Positions 1 to 8,600 of a DNA stretch of 38,987 nucleotides are shown piece by piece. The DNA lies in assembly GCA_027028725.1 (NCBI GenBank), contig JALVIB010000017.1, positions 1-38,987 on the forward strand, given 5' to 3'. Every line of letters starts with the position of its first letter. Within the stretch, counting starts at the first letter, position 1. Source of the stretch: Candidatus Altimarinota bacterium. Its GTDB lineage: Bacteria; Patescibacteriota; Gracilibacteria; UBA4473. The notes under the pieces were generated by a model that was not told the origin of the DNA, did no database searches, and saw nothing but the letters and a program-made list of their open reading frames with translations. Position numbers and translations under genes: made by a program.

Positions 1-6
1 CTAAAC

Positions 7-1713
7 CTAGTCTTTATGGTCGCCATTAACATGACCAAAACCTATTCTTATCCCATCCCCAACTTTTCTAATGTTAAACATCTTATGAATTCCTTCCTCT
101 CCCAGACACAAAATTCTTGACAGTACCTTTTTAATAGCGGTGGAGACTTTTTTAATAATTTCCGGTTTTGGTTTGAATTTCTCTAAATCAAAATCAGGAA
201 ATTTTTCGCGGATTTTTGCCAAATGAGTGATGATAGTGGAGGTTTTTAATCCGCGTATTTCAGCGATTTCAGCTAAATCTTTTCCTTCAGCAATCAAGTT
301 TTTGGTTATTTCGGCAGTGGGGATTTTTTTCGCAGAAGAAATCTTAAGTCCGGACTTAAACATATTTTTATCTCGTAACAAGTCCGGACTTGATTTCTCT
401 TTTACAAAATCCCGCGAAATTTTTTCCAATTCTGCTTCGGGAATGTTTTCATAAACTTTTTCAATTTCCGCGGAAAGTTGCTGAAACCGCTTATCCGCTG
501 CCATCGCCAGCTCATCCATTTGTAAAACATTACCGTTCGCGCCCAGTAATTTCAATCCGCCCCAACTTTTGACCCGTGACAGGGCGACATAACCTTGCCC
601 GCACTCAAAAGTTTTCGACAAATCCATCTCCGCGCGCTCCAAAGTCATTCCTTGCGATTTATGCACTGTAATTGCCCACGCCAAGCGAAGCGGAATTTGC
701 GAAAAAGTCGCGAGATTTTGCCCGAACTCGTTCGTCACCGACCAATCTTCCGGTTTGGCGACAATTTCCCGTCCGTCCGCAATTTCTACGACTGGCCAGC
801 CGTCCGGCGTAATCCGCGAAATTTCGCCCAGAGTCCCGTTGAAATACCCTTTTTCGTAATTATTTTTCACAAAAATCACTTTCGCACCGACTTTTAATTC
901 CAAAACTTCTGGTGCCAGAACAGATTTCGCCAAAGTTTTGGCAAGTGTTTTATTTCCCGCGAATTTTCCAAAAAACATTTCAACCGGTCCGGGAAGTTTT
1001 TTCAATTCCTCGCGATTAATGCGGTCCACATCAGCATTGTGCGTATAAAGTTTTATCGCGAAATCTTCCGAATTTTCGCGGGATTCTTCCAACTTTTCCA
1101 GCAACAAATCCTGCGCCACATCAGAAATTTCGCCACTCCGCATTTCGTTCAAAATATCGGTTAGAGCGCAATCTGCTTGCCGATATTGTTCGGTGATATA
1201 ACAAACTTTCAAATCCGCTTTGACCCAAACCGGCGACATAAAAGCGAATTTTTCGCGGGAATTTAACCGCTCGCGACTGACAGGCGGAAGCTGAAAAAAG
1301 TCGCCTGAAAAAATCACTTGAATTCCGCCGAACGGCTCAAAACTGACTTTGAAAAACCGTAAAATCTGGTCGATACAGCCCAAAGTTTTTTTGGAAATCA
1401 TTGAGATTTCGTCGATTATCAAAACCTCAACTTGTTCCAAACGCTGGCGAACTTTCTTTTTTTTCGCGATTTTTTCCAAATCGCGTTCGGTGATTTCTTC
1501 CTTAATTCCCAAGCCTGACCACGAGTGAATTGTTTGTCCGCCCAAATGTGTCGCCGCAATTCCGGTGGACGCGGTAATCGCCACCGGCACTCCGTTTTTA
1601 CGGAGATAGTTGATGTATTGGTTCAGCACATAAGTTTTCCCCGCCCCTGCCGATCCTGTCAAAAAGACATTTTCGCCAGCTTTCATGATTTTGAGCGCGG
1701 TGGATTGTTTCAT
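7..1713 (-). CDS. PIF1-like superfamily 1B DNA helicase with C-terminal helix-turn-helix
   Basis: An ATP-dependent 5'-3' DNA helicase of the PIF1/RecD2-like group, likely acting on replication or repair intermediates. From the start at 1713 the protein is 568 aa. Walker A GSAGAGKT is at residues 20-27, Walker B LIIDEIS near 98-104, then GDFFQLPPV, a late HKSQG motif and the YVALSRV motif VI. Residues about 490-550 look like the HTH_40 domain found at the end of many bacterial helicases. A longer reading frame continues upstream, but those extra 38 residues are encoded by dispersed repeats, and PIF1 proteins normally begin as MKQSTALK does here. A paired-palindrome element (344-392) lies inside the coding sequence just before the HTH. 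The gene stands alone on the minus strand. Confidence 0.9.
   Translation of the reverse strand: MKQSTALKIMKAGENVFLTGSAGAGKTYVLNQYINYLRKNGVPVAITASTGIAATHLGGQTIHSWSGLGIKEEITERDLEKIAKKKKVRQRLEQVEVLIIDEISMISKKTLGCIDQILRFFKVSFEPFGGIQVIFSGDFFQLPPVSRERLNSREKFAFMSPVWVKADLKVCYITEQYRQADCALTDILNEMRSGEISDVAQDLLLEKLEESRENSEDFAIKLYTHNADVDRINREELKKLPGPVEMFFGKFAGNKTLAKTLAKSVLAPEVLELKVGAKVIFVKNNYEKGYFNGTLGEISRITPDGWPVVEIADGREIVAKPEDWSVTNEFGQNLATFSQIPLRLAWAITVHKSQGMTLERAEMDLSKTFECGQGYVALSRVKSWGGLKLLGANGNVLQMDELAMAADKRFQQLSAEIEKVYENIPEAELEKISRDFVKEKSSPDLLRDKNMFKSGLKISSAKKIPTAEITKNLIAEGKDLAEIAEIRGLKTSTIITHLAKIREKFPDFDLEKFKPKPEIIKKVSTAIKKVLSRILCLGEEGIHKMFNIRKVGDGIRIGFGHVNGDHKD
344..392. repeat. Paired-palindrome element, copy 1 (inside helicase gene)
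   Basis: Two perfect palindromes AAGTCCGGACTT at 346-357 and 380-391 are separated by a 22-bp spacer. A second copy, inverted, lies at 15182-15227 with the same 34-bp period, a related spacer, and TTCGAA in place of TCCGGA at the centre. This copy is translated within the helicase around the residues SPDLLRDKNMFKSGL. Confidence 0.75.
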
Positions 1714-2126
1714 CGTGTGAATTGTAGAGGTTTTTGGAAAATCCCGCGAATTTAACCCCCTCGCCCCCTTGTCAGGGGGGAAATATAATACGCAAAGCAG
1801 CTTTGTAGACGCAATGACGCGTCGCACTTTCTAAAATCCCGCGAAATTTTTTAATTTCACTTCCCGCCCAAGAGTTTCTCGCACGATGGCGGGATCTCTT
1901 CTTTTTTCAAAGTTTGTTTACATTCTCCCTCCTAGCAGGAGGGAGAGAGAGGGCGGTAGAAATATTTTGAAACAACCCTTCCCGAGTACTCGGGACTAGG
2001 AGAGGGAGTTCAAAGGAACAGGATTTGTTGTTTTTTCGCGGGATTTTTAATTATCTATGAAATTCTTTTGACAATATTGCAAATATTTGTTTTATTGTGT
2101 GCGATATATTTTTTAACAACTACAAA
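1714..2126. other. Repeat-filled intergenic region with a promoter at its right end
   Basis: This gap carries a CCCCCTTGTCAGGGGG palindrome (about 1762-1779), CGCGGG motifs near 1742, 1834 and 2036, and two variant copies of the CTCC-TAG-GGAG palindromic family (about 1926-1952 and 1978-2010). No gene is visible. TTGACA at 2068-2073 and a weak TATTGT at 2093-2098 could form the promoter of the next gene; the spacing (19 bp) is long. Confidence 0.6.
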
Positions 2127-2792
2127 ATGAGAAAAAATGAAGAAAGATTTGAGCTTAATGAAAACATGGCTGTCAAAAATTTAAGAAATGTTTTAAAAGA
2201 AATTATCAAAAAAGAAGGATCAGGAGAAGAGGTAGCAGAATTGATAGATCGTGCTAAATCAATTATTGCAGAAAACATAAAAGTTGCAGATTTTGGACAT
2301 AAAAAAGCCCAAAAACGATTTGAGAAACAAGGAAATCCGCGAAAAGTTAAAAAATTAGGTAGATTAAATACTAAACTAAAACAACTTGAAGATAAAATCC
2401 CGCGCGATTATTGGAAAAATTTTGATGCAGAAGAAATACTAAATGCGGTTGAAGAGGTTTATTTTGAAAATAATAAAAAAGAAAAAGACGATATTGTTCC
2501 TGTTGGAGATGTTCAAAAAGTAGTTCATGGAAAAGTTTATAAACAAATATTGCCATCTGTAAATCCCGCGAAAAAATCTATTCAAGTTGATAAAGGTAGT
2601 ATGGCGGAAGTTCAAGCAAAATCAAAAATTGAAGAGGCGGCGCATCAAGAAAGAAAAATTACAAATCCTAAATGGATGGGGAATGAGAAAATAGGGGTTA
2701 GAAAAGGAAGAAGAAAGTTTTTAGAAGGAGTTGAAAATATAAAAAGAGATTTAAATCGAACTTATGGGATAAATAGTTTAACAGGTTTATAA
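2127..2792 (+). CDS. Hypothetical protein, lysine/glutamate-rich
   Basis: I do not recognise this 221-aa protein. It is highly charged, largely helical by composition, without signal peptide or membrane segment. The C-terminal part (AAHQERKITNPKWMGNEK) has a basic run, so nucleic-acid or ribosome contact is possible but unproven. The ATG at 2127 is preferred over a GTG at 2097 because the GTG overlaps the putative -10 box. The gene is more AT-rich than its neighbours and uses many AGA/ATA codons. It still holds two CGCGGG motifs, read as IPRD and NPAKK. A second AT-rich gene follows after 27 bp. Confidence 0.6.
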   Translation: MRKNEERFELNENMAVKNLRNVLKEIIKKEGSGEEVAELIDRAKSIIAENIKVADFGHKKAQKRFEKQGNPRKVKKLGRLNTKLKQLEDKIPRDYWKNFDAEEILNAVEEVYFENNKKEKDDIVPVGDVQKVVHGKVYKQILPSVNPAKKSIQVDKGSMAEVQAKSKIEEAAHQERKITNPKWMGNEKIGVRKGRRKFLEGVENIKRDLNRTYGINSLTGL

Positions 2793-2819
2793 AATTTCGC
2801 GGGATTTTTATATTAAATC

Positions 2820-3203
2820 ATGGAGTTAATAGAAAAAGAAATCAAAACGGATTTTGGATACGCTAAAATGTCTGTAGTAAAAGATGAAGGGGTGTTTCAA
2901 GGATATTTAGATAAAATTGTATCATACAAGAGGGGCTGTGGTCATGAGATTATGAAAATAGTTTTGGAATGGTTTTATCAACAAAAAGTCGATGAAATTT
3001 TATTACAGATTACGCCTTTAGGAGATGTTTCAGCGGATAAGTTAGTAAAATTTTATAAAAAAGAAGGATTTGAGGTAATTGCTCGTTCAGGGCGAATGAC
3101 CAAGGAATATTTAGAATTTATAGTTAAAGAAAACTTTAAAAATTTCGCGGGATTTTACCGCGGATACATTCCGATTCCCCCTGCTAGATTGACGATTTTG
3201 TAA
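2820..3203 (+). CDS. Small GNAT-like acetyltransferase domain protein (tentative)
   Basis: A 127-aa protein. Residues about 38-105 resemble the C-terminal half of a GNAT N-acetyltransferase: a short RGCGHEIMK segment in the place of the acetyl-CoA loop, a helix, a strand (DEILLQITP), then SADKLVKFYKKEGFEVI, the usual ending of a GNAT fold. The canonical Q/RxxGxG/A loop is imperfect, so activity is uncertain. The last 20 or so residues (from NFAGFYRG) are encoded by a CGCGGG motif and run into the 3' end of the convergent rhodanese gene, overlapping it by 49 bp. The natural end may once have been earlier. It probably shares a transcript with the gene at 2127. Confidence 0.5.
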   Translation: MELIEKEIKTDFGYAKMSVVKDEGVFQGYLDKIVSYKRGCGHEIMKIVLEWFYQQKVDEILLQITPLGDVSADKLVKFYKKEGFEVIARSGRMTKEYLEFIVKENFKNFAGFYRGYIPIPPARLTIL

Positions 3204-3478
3204 TCGGGGAATTGGGGAGCAATTTGTTTTTGCAGATATCCTGATGATCCGCCCGAGTGGCAATAAAGCACAAAATAAGTTCCTTTGGGGTATTTTCCCG
3301 CGAAAATTTCGTTGGAAATCGGGACGGCGTCTTCAACCGGATGATTAATCATATCGACCAAAACTACTTTGTCGCCAAGTTCTTCTTTTTTCTTGAAATA
3401 CTCGTCCCAAGTCCAGCTTTCCGCACCACCACCAAAGATAGAGCAGGCGTTTGAGTCATACATTTCGTTGATATCCAT
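3155..3478 (-). CDS. Single-domain rhodanese-like sulfurtransferase
   Basis: A 107-aa rhodanese-fold protein. Such proteins carry a sulfane sulfur as a cysteine persulfide. The active-site loop YCHSGGSSG places the catalytic cysteine at residue 73. Before it lies the VVLVDMINHPVEDAVPIS segment typical of the fold (the DxR/ExHIPGA region), and the C-terminus ends in IVNLAGGIGMYP, equivalent to the usual LxGGxxxW. An N-terminal extension contains another cysteine (NACS). It is transcribed away from the CsoR/CstR-family regulator at 3781, whose family relatives repress rhodanese genes in response to persulfides. This context suggests a role in sulfide or polysulfide handling. Its 3' end overlaps the convergent gene at 2820. 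Confidence 0.85.
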   Translation of the reverse strand: MDINEMYDSNACSIFGGGAESWTWDEYFKKKEELGDKVVLVDMINHPVEDAVPISNEIFAGKYPKGTYFVLYCHSGGSSGYLQKQIAPQFPDYKIVNLAGGIGMYPR

Positions 3479-3745
3479 GTTTTTTGGCTAAAATTTCGCG
3501 GGAATTTTATTTTGTTCGGTGTTTGTGGCAAATGTTTTTGAGTTACATAAGATGATTGATTAAAGAAAAATCCCCCTCAATCCCCCTTTAAAGAAAGGGG
3601 GAAGTTCCTCAGAAAAATAAACAAAGAAATTCCTTTAGCTCCCTCTTTTTTCAAAGAGGGCGGGGGGTGATTTTATAATTTCGCGGGATTTTGCCCTCAC
3701 CCCCACCCTCTCCCCAAGGGAAAGGGAGTTATTTGGAATTTATAA
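3479..3745. repeat. Divergent intergenic region with three palindromic repeats
   Basis: Between the rhodanese and the regulator lie CGCGGG motifs (about 3492, 3678), an AATCCCCCT...AGGGGGA palindromic unit (3570-3604), a CTCCCTCTTTTTTCAAAGAGGG unit (about 3640-3665, also at 27781 and 36703) and a CCTCACCC...GGGAG unit (3693-3730). There is no additional gene. Confidence 0.75.
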
Positions 3746-3773
3746 TTGACAAAATACCCCCTGTGGGTATAAT
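3746..3773 (+). promoter_or_regulatory. Promoter of the regulator/efflux cluster with operator-like inverted repeat
   Basis: TTGACA (3746-3751), 16-bp spacer, TATAAT (3768-3773). An inverted repeat ATACCC-CCTGT-GGGTAT (3754-3770) fills the spacer and overlaps the -10 box. G/C-tract inverted repeats of this kind are typical operators of CsoR/RcnR-family repressors. The start codon follows 7 nt after the -10 box, so the transcript is probably leaderless and autoregulated. Confidence 0.8.
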
Positions 3774-3780
3774 CCGGGCG

Positions 3781-4011
3781 ATGAAAAAAATTCAAAATCG
3801 GTTAAAGCGATTAGAAGGGCAGATTCGCGGTTTGCAAAAACTGCTAGAAACTGCCGATGATTGCGAAAAAATCATCATTCAGTTTTCCGCAGCGAAGTCG
3901 GCGCTGGATAATTGTTATGCGCTTCTGCTTTCTGAAAATCTCGCGAAATGTTTTCGTAATAAAGATAATCAGGATTTGGAGAAGTTGTTGAAATTGATAA
4001 TAAAAAAATAA
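3781..4011 (+). CDS. CsoR/CstR-family metal- or persulfide-sensing repressor
   Basis: A 76-aa all-helical DUF156 (CsoR/RcnR/FrmR/CstR) repressor. The signature RLKRLEGQIRGLQKLLE is at residues 7-23. Cysteines occupy the two thiolate positions of the family (Cys28 and Cys57), but the histidine that CsoR uses as the middle Cu(I) ligand is Asn53. There is one more cysteine (Cys45). Loss of the His with both Cys retained is closer to the persulfide sensor CstR than to the copper sensor CsoR; this is inference. The start at 3781 is set by the promoter ending at 3773; longer frames include repeat sequence. It heads the cluster with the efflux pump and the DUF302 and DUF2892 genes, and a rhodanese lies divergently upstream. 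Confidence 0.88.
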   Translation: MKKIQNRLKRLEGQIRGLQKLLETADDCEKIIIQFSAAKSALDNCYALLLSENLAKCFRNKDNQDLEKLLKLIIKK

Positions 4012-4014
4012 GCA

Positions 4015-4049
4015 CCTCACCCCCGCCCTCTCCTAGAAGGAGAGGGAGT
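4015..4049. repeat. Palindromic element (CTCTCCTAGAAGGAGAG family), intergenic
   Basis: A unit of about 35 bp starting CCTCACCCC and ending GGAGAGGGAG, with the palindromic core CTCTCCTAGAAGGAGAG. Close copies are at 7261, 7834, 13071, 13986, 22334 (reverse) and 31481; diverged ones at 10423 and 12896. Six of these copies lie inside coding sequence. Confidence 0.85.
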
Positions 4050-4072
4050 ATAAATAACTTTCAAATAAGGAA

Positions 4073-5620
4073 ATGAAAAAAATTCTAATGTTATCGGCTC
4101 TCGTGCTACTCTTCGGATGTAGTCAAACAGAAAAACCGCAGGTGGAGCAACCAAAATCCCGCGAAATTTTTACACTCAAAGCAGAAACTGTTGCACCAGT
4201 TCTTAATCTAACTGGAAATGTGGAAGCGGAAAAGCAAATTCCAATTTCCGCGAAAATTATGGGGCGAATTGATTCGCTCAAAGTTGATGTCGGCGACAAA
4301 GTTTACAAAGGACAAATTCTCGCGAGATATTCCGCAGTGGATAATGATTCTTTGGCGCGGTATCAAAGCGCTTTAAGTCAATTCAAGTCAACCGAAGCGT
4401 CTGCCGAAAATGCCGTCAATACAGCGGAAGTTCAACTAGAATCGGCTGAGCGCGCTTTGGAACAAACCAAAAAAGAAGAAGAAGTTCAGCGCAAAAAACA
4501 ATACGACAATTTATACACCAATGCGAAGTTGTCCGAGATTACGATTTCTAATGTTTTAAATTTTTTAGACAAAAACTTGGAAGCTTCCAATAAATTTGAA
4601 GGAATGAGTCCGTACGAAAATGTTTTGGGGCGGAATAATTCTATTTTGAAAAATAATTTAAAAAACCGCGTTGAGGAACTAGTCCGAAATTTCGCGGGAT
4701 TTTCCAAGACCGAACCAAAATCAGAGCAAGCAATCCTAAGTTTCGCCAGTGAGCGACTGGATTTTTTACGCAAAGTGAAAAGTGCTTTACTAGATTTTGA
4801 TTCCTTAGTTCGGGGGACAGTCTCTTCGCGAACTTTTCCCGAAGCTGTGAAAAACGGGTTTGTTGCCGAAACCGCGAATTATTTACAAGCGATTTCGCAA
4901 GCGATTACTAATTTAGAAAACTTTATCACTGGAACGAAAGTGATGGACGAACAACTTGGCTTGAAAGTTTTAGCCATGGAAAATCAGCTAGAATCCGCGA
5001 AATCTGGGGTGGAACTCGCCAAAGCCAATGCCGAAAATCAAGTAGTAGCGGCGCGTTCGCAGGTTAATATCGCTTCCACTTATCAGCGAGAAATGGTGGT
5101 CAAAGCACCGTTTGCTGGAGTAATAATTTCGCGGGATATTGATATGGGGCAACTGGTTTCCCCTGGTCAGAAATTATTTGAGTTAGCGGATATGTCCGGT
5201 TTCAAAATCAAAACTGATGTTTCTGATGCTTACGCGGCGATGATTAAAATTGATATGCCGGTAGAAATTTCTGTCGATGGTTTGAAGGAAAATTTCGCGG
5301 GAATTGTGACCAAGGTAAATCCAGCGCTTGATCCGCGGACACGAAAATTGGGAATTGAAATTACTTTCCAAGAAGATGAGGAAGCCGAGGAAAACATTTT
5401 AGATAAACTCAAAATCGGGTTATTTGCACGGATTAAAATTCAGTTACCGGAACGAGAAACTTTCAAAATCCCGCGAAATTTTGTCCGTTTTGACTACGAC
5501 GGGGCAAAAATTGAATTAGAAAACGGGGAAGTGAAAAAAGTTGATATTTTGTCCGAAGAAAAAGGTAAAGTGGAGATTTATTTTGATGGGATTGAAGAAG
5601 GACTAAAAATTGTTAATTAA
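4073..5620 (+). CDS. RND-type periplasmic adaptor (membrane fusion protein), lipoprotein
   Basis: Adaptor subunit of an RND efflux system, 515 aa. A lipoprotein signal ends in LLFGC with the lipidated Cys at residue 16. Residues about 45-85 form the first half of a lipoyl/biotinyl hairpin (GRIDSLKVDVGDKVYKGQIL); a long coiled-coil region follows; the second half reads VVKAPFAGVIISRDIDMGQLV, then a beta-barrel with VDGLKENFAGIVTKVNPALDP. The coiled coil is longer than in AcrA. CGCGGG motifs are translated as KSREIF, NFAGF, SRDI, NFAGI and IPRNF, one at the conserved lipoyl turn. It lies between the repressor and the pump gene, separated from each by about 60 bp containing a palindromic repeat. 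No outer-membrane channel gene is in the window. The substrate is unknown. Confidence 0.92.
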   Translation: MKKILMLSALVLLFGCSQTEKPQVEQPKSREIFTLKAETVAPVLNLTGNVEAEKQIPISAKIMGRIDSLKVDVGDKVYKGQILARYSAVDNDSLARYQSALSQFKSTEASAENAVNTAEVQLESAERALEQTKKEEEVQRKKQYDNLYTNAKLSEITISNVLNFLDKNLEASNKFEGMSPYENVLGRNNSILKNNLKNRVEELVRNFAGFSKTEPKSEQAILSFASERLDFLRKVKSALLDFDSLVRGTVSSRTFPEAVKNGFVAETANYLQAISQAITNLENFITGTKVMDEQLGLKVLAMENQLESAKSGVELAKANAENQVVAARSQVNIASTYQREMVVKAPFAGVIISRDIDMGQLVSPGQKLFELADMSGFKIKTDVSDAYAAMIKIDMPVEISVDGLKENFAGIVTKVNPALDPRTRKLGIEITFQEDEEAEENILDKLKIGLFARIKIQLPERETFKIPRNFVRFDYDGAKIELENGEVKKVDILSEEKGKVEIYFDGIEEGLKIVN

Positions 5621-5635
5621 CAAAAAACCCCTAAA

Positions 5636-5661
5636 TCTCCCGCTTTGCGGGAGACTTTTTG
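5636..5661 (+). repeat. Hairpin TCTCCCGC-TTT-GCGGGAGA followed by T-rich tract
   Basis: Perfect 8-bp stem (5636-5643 with 5647-5654), then CTTTTT. It belongs to the CCGC-TTG-GCGG repeat family (also 5717, 9658, 12952, 12984, 24463, 35829). Placed between adaptor and pump genes, it could act as a partial terminator or simply be a repeat insertion. Confidence 0.6.
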
Positions 5662-5680
5662 CTAAAAATAATTTAAGAAA

Positions 5681-8600
5681 ATGAACAAAATTAAAGAAAC
5701 AAATTCAAGTAATCTTTCTCCCGCCTTGCGGGAGGCGAGGGGGTTAAAACTAAACTTTGCCGGTAAAATCGCGAAATTTTTCCTAGAAAATCGTCCGTTG
5801 ACGATTCTGATTTTGGTCGGGCTAATTTTCGCGGGATTTTTGTCCTACAAAATGACTCCAAAGCAGTATAATCCGACAATTTCCATGCCGGCATTTACCG
5901 TTATTGTCGATTATCCCGGAGCTTCGGCGGAGGAAGTCGAAAGATTTGTCACCCGCGAACTTGAAGAAAAAATCGCGGATGTTCCCGGAGTTGATAAGAT
6001 TTTTTCTCAATCGATGGACGGCGGGCGTGCAGTTTCTTTTGTCCAATTTTTAGTTGGGGAAGATTTTGAAGATTCTCGCGTGAAATTGACCAACAAAGTT
6101 TTGGGAAATCTAGATTTGCGACAAGGAATGATTCAAACACCGCTAATTAAATCAGTTTCCGCGGACGATGTGCCAGTTTTAACGATTGGTTTTTCTGCGA
6201 AAAATTTATCGCAAAACCAAGTGCGGGTGCTGGCTTACGACATTATGAACCAGCTCAAAAAAGTGCCAAATGTCGCGAATTTAGATATTCACGGTGGAGA
6301 ACCGCGGGTCTTGAAAATTTCCCTAGATCTAGGGCGAATGAAAAATCGCGGGGTTTCCGTGCAGGATATAAAAAATGCGATTTTGGCGAATAATTTCCGT
6401 TTCCGAACCGGGAAAATCGAAAATCCCGCGAATTTTTTTGAAGTAGAGGTGAACGGAGAACTAACCGATCCCGAGTCCGCGAAAAAAATTACCGTTGTGC
6501 CGGGCGTGAAATTAGAAGATGTCGCCAAAGTTTCGGACGGATATCGAGAAAAAACTTCTTTTGTGCAGGTTTTCAAAAAAGATGGCGTGCAAGACACGGT
6601 TTTTGTTTCTCTCGCTAAACGAAAAGGATCAAATGCGCAAACCGTTGTCAAAGACGCGCGGGAAGCTTTGTCGCGAATTATGGCTAACGAAAAATTCGCG
6701 GGATTAGATTTTCACATTTATCGTGATGAAGGAGAAGTTTCGCGGAAAGCAATTGGTGGATTGATGCAAAATCTAATCTCCTCAATTCTGATTGTTTCCA
6801 TCGTTCTGTGGCTGTTTCTCGGACTTCGTTCAGCTTCAATTGTGGCGATTGCTATTCCGCTGACGATGGCGGGAGTTTTCATTATCGGGTATTCCGCGGG
6901 GAAAAATATCAACCGCGTGACTTTGTTTGCTTTGATTTTATCGCTGGGACTTTTGGTCGATTCGGCGACGGTCGTGGTAGAAAACATTTATCGGCATTTG
7001 CAGGAAAAAGCAAAATCCGCGAAAAAATCACTTCAAGTTCGGCGGGAAGCAATTGTCGAAGCGGTAAATGAAGTGGGAATCGGATTATTTTTATCAACTT
7101 TGACTTCGGTGATTGTCTTTTTGCCGACTTCCAACCTGTCAGGAATGATGGGAGATTACATGGGACCATTATCTTTCTTTTTGCCGATGGCGTTGATTGT
7201 TTCCATGTTGGTCGCCTATGTTTTGACGCCTTTTTTGGCTGATGTGATTTTGCCAAGAGACCTCACCCCAAACCCTCTCCTAGAAGGAGAGGGAGCTAAA
7301 AGGAATTTATCATTTTTTGACCGCGTAACAGAAAAATATTCTAAACTACTGACTAAAATTTTGGATAAAGATAAATTCCGCCGATTCTTTTTGATAACGA
7401 TTTTTGGGGCATTGTTTTTAGTTTTTACTTTTCCTGTTTTGAAATTAGTGCATTTCAAAATGCTCCCTTCGGCGAACAAAAACCAATTCTTTGTTTACAT
7501 CGACGCGCCACAAGATACAAATTTCCCGCAAACGCAAAAAATCGCGGGATTTATCAGCAAAGAACTTCTGAAAAATCCGGAAATTGTTTCGGTGCAAAGT
7601 TTTGTCGGCACGGCTTCCGTCGTGGACTTTAACGGACTTTTCAAAGGAGCGAATTACCGCATTGCACCGTATATGGCAACTTTGCGGGTGAATTTAACCG
7701 ACACAGATGATCGTTCGATTAAATCAACACCACTTCTGGACGCGGAACGAGATAAAATTCTCGCGAAAATTTCTAAACTTCAAAATAGTACCGTTTGTCA
7801 GGGGGAAGCTTGTGAAAATCCCGTGAAAAATAGCCCTCACCCCAACCCTCTCCCCGAGGGAGAGGGAGATATAAACTTTTACGAAACTTTGAAAAACACC
7901 ACTTTCAAATTCTTGGAAGATCCACCGGGTCCGCCGGTGCGGGCGACTTTGATGGCTAAAATTAAAGGTCCAAACCGCGAGCTTTTGAAAAAAGTCGCGC
8001 GTGATGTAGAGGAAATGTTCCGCAAAACTGATCGCGTGGTGGACATTGATACTTCTATCAGTGACAATGTGCGAAAAGTTTCGTTTCGCGTAGATCACGA
8101 AAAAGCTTTGGAAGCGGGGATTACGACCATGCAAATTTATGAAGCGTTGTCGGCAATTACTGCGGAAAAAAATATTTCCCAGTTCCACCAAAAAGATTCA
8201 CCGGAAATGATTGACATTACTTTGAGCGTGCCACCAGAAAAACGCGATAAATTGGAAGATTTGACCGAAGTTTACATCAAAAATTTCGCGGGAAATATGG
8301 TGCCGCTTTCCGCTGTCGTTCGTAAAGTGGAAACTCGTCCGGAGGAAGTTCTTTATCTCGACACACGCGATGAAACAATTTATGTGACGGGGGAATTGAA
8401 AAATCGGAGTGTGATTTACGCGACAATTGATTTGATGTTTGATATTTTTGATTACGATTTTCCGGAAGGTGGAAAAATCGTGGATTGGAGTTTGTACGGA
8501 TTTGATTTTGAGACAAAATCCCGCGAAATTTACCATATCGAATGGGGTGGAGAACGCGAGCTGACTTTGGATAATTTTCGCGACTTGGGATTGGCGATGT

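Noticed and set aside
346..391. Repeated AAGTCCGGACTT as a CRISPR-like array
   Set aside because: There are only two units, they are palindromic, and the spacer is related between the copies; no cas genes are present.
1714..1827. Upstream start of the helicase at 1827
   Set aside because: The added 38 residues are encoded by palindromic repeats, and the PIF1 motif start fits the ATG at 1713.
3155..3203. The overlap of two convergent genes as a regulated antisense pair
   Set aside because: The overlap arises because the small plus-strand frame runs through a CGCGGG motif; nothing else supports regulation.
7724..8191. Long open frame antisense to the RND pump (and similar ones opposite uvrB, ftsX and dnaK)
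   Set aside because: The sense strand codes a conserved protein, and the antisense frames have no signal, family match or start context.
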